The position numbers were made by a program, and so were the translations under genes. Source: Prevotella sp. E2-28 (GTDB taxonomy: Bacteria; Bacteroidota; Bacteroidia; Bacteroidales; Bacteroidaceae). From it: a stretch of DNA of 64,000 bases. Below the pieces are notes generated by a model. The model was given only the letters and a program-made list of their open reading frames with translations, did no database searches and was not told the DNA's origin. The stretch is from the NCBI RefSeq assembly GCF_022024055.1, contig NZ_CP091788.1, positions 1,860,001 to 1,924,000 on the forward strand. Reading direction: 5' to 3'. This document shows positions 61,253 through 64,000 of this stretch, piece by piece; the stretch's first letter is position 1, and every line of letters begins with the position of its first letter.

Positions 61253-62920
61253 TCAGAATGTATAACCAACGGTAAGGAGTAACTGATGACGATTGAATTT
61301 TACGTCAGAAGGTGTACAAGTATTTGTCAAAAAATCATGTGAATCATCAGAATTAGCTACAACATCAGTTGCAGTTACGTTTGGCTGGTATGGAAAGAAC
61401 TGTCCGTTTGTAGTATTATACTGATAAGCTACATCGAAATTCCAGCCATCGTACTTGTAGCCAAGACCACAGGTTATACGGTTTGTAGATTTCCAGTTTG
61501 TATAATCAGCCGTTGATGAATACCAGTTGCCAATGCTTGCCAAACGCGTGTCACGTACACCGTTATCTTGGTACATCGGAGAAACATAGTTATAGCCAAA
61601 ACGTACAGCAAAATTTGGATCTGGTTTGAATTCTGCACCGAGTTTAAGTGTAGAAACTCCCTTTAAAGTATTCTCTGTGTGAGCGTTCATGACGTCATCG
61701 CTGTAAGAATCAGGATTTCCGTATGCATCATAGCCATCATTAATACGGTTATCAGCTGTGCTATAGTCGGCATATTCATAGCTAGCACCCAAAGCCAGGA
61801 AATTGCCTATGGTATGTCCTAAACTGAGTCCGAATTTCCAAGGTGTGTAGTATTTATACTCGTAAGTCTCACCACTTGAATACTCATCGTAGCCCCAGTT
61901 CTTGAATGAAGGATTCAGTGCATTGTAATCTGTAGCATTTATTAATAAAGTGGCATTCTGAGACTTAAGGTCATACCATGTAGGCGTTGTGATGCTGACA
62001 CCAAAGCGGAAAGCAGATTCTTCGAAAGGACGGAAAATTGCACCTACAGAAAGGTCAACACCAGTACCTGTTATCTTGCGCTCGTCAGCCAATACGGTAT
62101 TGCCAATAGGCCTGTCTTGACCATCAACAAGGAATTCCTGATACTCACTATAGCCTTTATAGTTTACCTGTTTGAGACCCAGTGTAAGTCCCAGAAATAC
62201 CTGATTATTGATATTACCACTCAGGTTAAAATCAAAGTTACCAATCCAGCCGCTATGAGCACGATCGAAACTATAATCGGTACCTTCAAAATAAACATTC
62301 TTGAAAGTCTCACTGGCAGGGAAATTATCCTGGTCCCAGTTCAAGCCATTCGTGTAAACATGATCCCACTGTGTATAGGTATATGCACGATCATTGCTTA
62401 CCTTATCACGCCAGCCATCTACAGTCCCATTACTACCCTCTTCCAGATAATAACCTCCTTGGCGTTCGCTAGCTAAACAACTCTTTTGATAAGCAAGTTT
62501 TCCCAATGAGCCTTGTAAGTTATTGGCTGCCGAGAGAATCTGGTCGAAATTACGACTCTTGTGATAGTTGAATGCAAAGTTAAGGAACGAGTTCTGGCCA
62601 GTCTGCGTGGAATAAACGAAGCCTGCCTGGTCGAAACTGAAATTGGTCTTGCCCACCTGGTCGAAGCGCCTCGTGTCTTCCTGAGACACAATGCCTATAG
62701 AGGCACTGGCGGTGCTGTGACGGAACACGCCGATGGCAGCAGGATTGGTGCCGATGGCAGAGATGTCGGCTCCCAGGGCATCGAGAGCGCCGCCCATACC
62801 CACATAGCGGGCTGTGCCGTTGAGGTCGGAACCCAGCAGGCGGGCATTTTCATAGGTATCTTGTGCAGCCGCTGGCAACATGGCTAGCGTAAAGACTGCG
62901 AGGGAAACAATCTTTTTCAT
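61253..62920 (-). CDS. FadL/OmpP1-family outer-membrane protein
   Basis: 555 residues with signal peptide MKKIVSLAVFTLAMLPAAA. The N-terminal NGTARYVGMGGALDALGADI and IGTNPAAIGVFRH match the hatch region of the FadL/TodX/OmpP1 family. The remainder is a series of alternating beta-strands (FKPDPNFAVRFGYNYVSPMY, YDGWNFDVAYQYNTTNGQFF) ending in an aromatic strand HQLLLTVGYTF as in barrel proteins. It should form an outer-membrane channel for hydrophobic compounds. It follows the Tyr/Gly-rich protein gene by 34 bases. Confidence 0.9.
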   Translation of the reverse strand: MKKIVSLAVFTLAMLPAAAQDTYENARLLGSDLNGTARYVGMGGALDALGADISAIGTNPAAIGVFRHSTASASIGIVSQEDTRRFDQVGKTNFSFDQAGFVYSTQTGQNSFLNFAFNYHKSRNFDQILSAANNLQGSLGKLAYQKSCLASERQGGYYLEEGSNGTVDGWRDKVSNDRAYTYTQWDHVYTNGLNWDQDNFPASETFKNVYFEGTDYSFDRAHSGWIGNFDFNLSGNINNQVFLGLTLGLKQVNYKGYSEYQEFLVDGQDRPIGNTVLADERKITGTGVDLSVGAIFRPFEESAFRFGVSITTPTWYDLKSQNATLLINATDYNALNPSFKNWGYDEYSSGETYEYKYYTPWKFGLSLGHTIGNFLALGASYEYADYSTADNRINDGYDAYGNPDSYSDDVMNAHTENTLKGVSTLKLGAEFKPDPNFAVRFGYNYVSPMYQDNGVRDTRLASIGNWYSSTADYTNWKSTNRITCGLGYKYDGWNFDVAYQYNTTNGQFFPYQPNVTATDVVANSDDSHDFLTNTCTPSDVKFNRHQLLLTVGYTF

Positions 62921-62954
62921 ATCATTACAAGTTATATTTTTTCAATCTTTTTAA

Positions 62955-63956
62955 TCATCTTCTGCCGCCGCCTGTGCGTCCGCCGCCACCACCAGAGCGC
63001 GTGCCACCACCGCTGCTGAAGCCGCCCGAACGACTGCCGCCACCGCTATAGCCACCACCGCCGCTGTAGCTGCTGCTACTGGACCTTGTGGGTGTGAGGC
63101 TGCTGCCGCTGCCGCTGAAACTGCTGTTGCTGTAAGAAGATGAGCTGTAGCCGCCGCCTGAAATCGTGGTGCGGGTAGAACTGCGCGAGGTAGTAGTACG
63201 GGTGCCCGAGCGAGTGGAACTGGCTGAAGTGGCACGTCCGCTGTTGCCAGAATAAGCACGGTTGCGTGCGCCGTCGAAGCGACTGCTGCTGGTATAGCTT
63301 GTCACGCTGCCACGAGTGCTGCTGCGCGAATAGTTGCCGCTGCGAGCCAGTGTGCCTGTGTTGCCTGTGCCGTAATAGCGGGTGCCGCCGTGATGATAAC
63401 CTCCGTAGTAACCTCCATAGTAGCCTCCGTAGTAAGAATAGTGGTAATAGGGATAGCTCCAGCGCCAACCCCAGCCGTAGTCATAATACCAGGGGTCGCA
63501 CCAGCCGTAGTACCAGGAGGGATAGTACCAAGAGTCGTACCAGGGATAGAAGGACGAATAATACCAGGGCGAATGCCACATCCACGAGTCGTGACTGCCG
63601 TCGGAATAGCCCTCCCAGTAGGCATCCTTTGGCGTATAGCCGTCCCAGCGCGCCATCTTCCTGGTCAGCTGGTAGTCGCCAGCAGAGTCGGGATATACGC
63701 CCTCTACAGCCTGGAAATCAATGATATCACTATCGTTGGGCAGCGTCTCGTAGCTGCTTCCCCTGCGGTTATAGTCGTCAACACTTCTTCGCGAGCCGGA
63801 ATGATAAACCTTTTCTGAGGCGGGCTCGTAAGTGGAGGTGACGCGAGTGGAACTCTTCGACTTCTTGGCAGAGCCGAAATACATATCATCGTCTTGCGCC
63901 GCCATCGAGAGGGGCAGCAGGGCGAGAATCATTGAGAGAGACATCCAATTTTTCAT
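62955..63956 (-). CDS. Secreted Tyr/Trp/Gly/Ser-rich low-complexity protein
   Basis: 333 residues with signal peptide MKNWMSLSMILALLPLSMAA. Residues 20-100 are polar with acidic and Arg/Ser clusters. Residues 118-190 are extremely aromatic (YYSSFYPWYDSWYYPSWYYG, then YYGGYYGGYYGGY). Residues 195-333 are Ser/Gly/Arg/Thr-rich and end in GGGGGRTGGGRR. There is no enzyme motif. Aromatic and Arg-rich low-complexity sequence of this type can form adhesive or condensate-like material, which is inference. It is the first gene of a two-gene unit with the FadL-like porin. GC content is far above its neighbours, caused by Gly, Arg and Ser codons. Confidence 0.8.
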   Translation of the reverse strand: MKNWMSLSMILALLPLSMAAQDDDMYFGSAKKSKSSTRVTSTYEPASEKVYHSGSRRSVDDYNRRGSSYETLPNDSDIIDFQAVEGVYPDSAGDYQLTRKMARWDGYTPKDAYWEGYSDGSHDSWMWHSPWYYSSFYPWYDSWYYPSWYYGWCDPWYYDYGWGWRWSYPYYHYSYYGGYYGGYYGGYHHGGTRYYGTGNTGTLARSGNYSRSSTRGSVTSYTSSSRFDGARNRAYSGNSGRATSASSTRSGTRTTTSRSSTRTTISGGGYSSSSYSNSSFSGSGSSLTPTRSSSSSYSGGGGYSGGGSRSGGFSSGGGTRSGGGGGRTGGGRR

Positions 63957-63989
63957 ATCTTAAAACGATTTAGTTATTCTTTCACGATG

Positions 63990-63997
63990 CAAAAATA
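63990..63997 (-). promoter_or_regulatory. -7 box of the Tyr/Gly-rich protein and porin unit
   Basis: TATTTTTG on the minus strand, 33 bases before ATG 63956. Its -33 region lies at or beyond the window edge. Confidence 0.45.
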
Positions 63998-64000
63998 CTA

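Noticed and set aside
63076..63818. Several long overlapping frames on both strands in the Gly/Tyr-rich gene
   Set aside because: Low-complexity GC-rich codons open all frames; only the minus frame 62955-63956 has a signal peptide and promoter.

Overview
The window looks like a chromosomal segment of a Bacteroidota bacterium, most likely Prevotella or a close relative (inference). Support comes from many promoters of the Bacteroidota type (TTTG-like -33 box, about 19 bases, then TAnnTTTG), scarce Shine-Dalgarno sequences, many lipoproteins with Bacteroidota-style lipoboxes, a fimbrillin-like lipoprotein, a type IX-secretion-like C-terminus, GLUG and LamG repeats, a SPOR lipoprotein, DUF4348 and DUF5606 proteins, and FadL/OmpP1 and TraB families.

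Layout. 1-824: the cut-off end of a protein resembling the DNA-recognition domain of modification-dependent HNH nucleases, then a frameshifted relic. 843-2035: a secreted Asn-rich protein and an FKBP isomerase. 2056-15446 (minus): a tight five-gene operon led by a secreted protein of about 3595 residues with GLUG, Fn3, LamG, BACON-like and sorting domains, followed by two surface lipoproteins (one fimbrillin-like), a 48-residue peptide and a TauE/SafE permease. 15494-16069: a repeat-rich spacer, a MITE-like hairpin, and tRNA-Val(CAC) and tRNA-Arg(CCG). 16080-25323: housekeeping genes (HAD phosphatase, DUF4348 lipoprotein, murB, a PhnP-like hydrolase, a YtxH/holin-like membrane trio, SPOR lipoprotein, ruvX, def, a TPR protein, a RidA-fold protein). 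25328-33819 (minus): a compact operon lon-tgt-lptF/G-DEAD helicase-clpC-ridA-like, joined by ATGA overlaps. 33925-38649: trmN6, a His-rich membrane peptide, and a pectin pair (GH106 rhamnosidase and rhamnogalacturonan acetylesterase).

38734-46981 is the accessory part. A nested inverted-repeat region with outward promoters precedes hsdR-hsdM-(Bro-N/Fic)-hsdS-abiH, a type I restriction-modification operon carrying a Fic enzyme inside it and an AbiH-type abortive-infection gene at its end. 47072-64000 returns to core genes: TraB-like protein, a second DEAD-box helicase with a palindromic repeat inserted in frame, serC-serA, the minus operon nusB-yajC-ybbR-coaE-DUF5606, the plus operon rplY-pth-hslR-lipoprotein-queF, a carboxyltransferase of the oxaloacetate decarboxylase/pyruvate carboxylase B type with a non-canonical biotinyl domain, and a FadL-like porin downstream of a Tyr/Trp/Gly-rich secreted protein.

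Connections: Tgt and QueF both belong to queuosine tRNA modification; Lon and ClpC are the two proteolysis ATPases of one operon; the acetylesterase and rhamnosidase should act in turn on rhamnogalacturonan. The two least explained loci are the giant surface-protein operon, whose lipoprotein carries the same domain type as the giant protein's C-terminus, and the Fic-containing restriction operon with its unusual upstream DNA.
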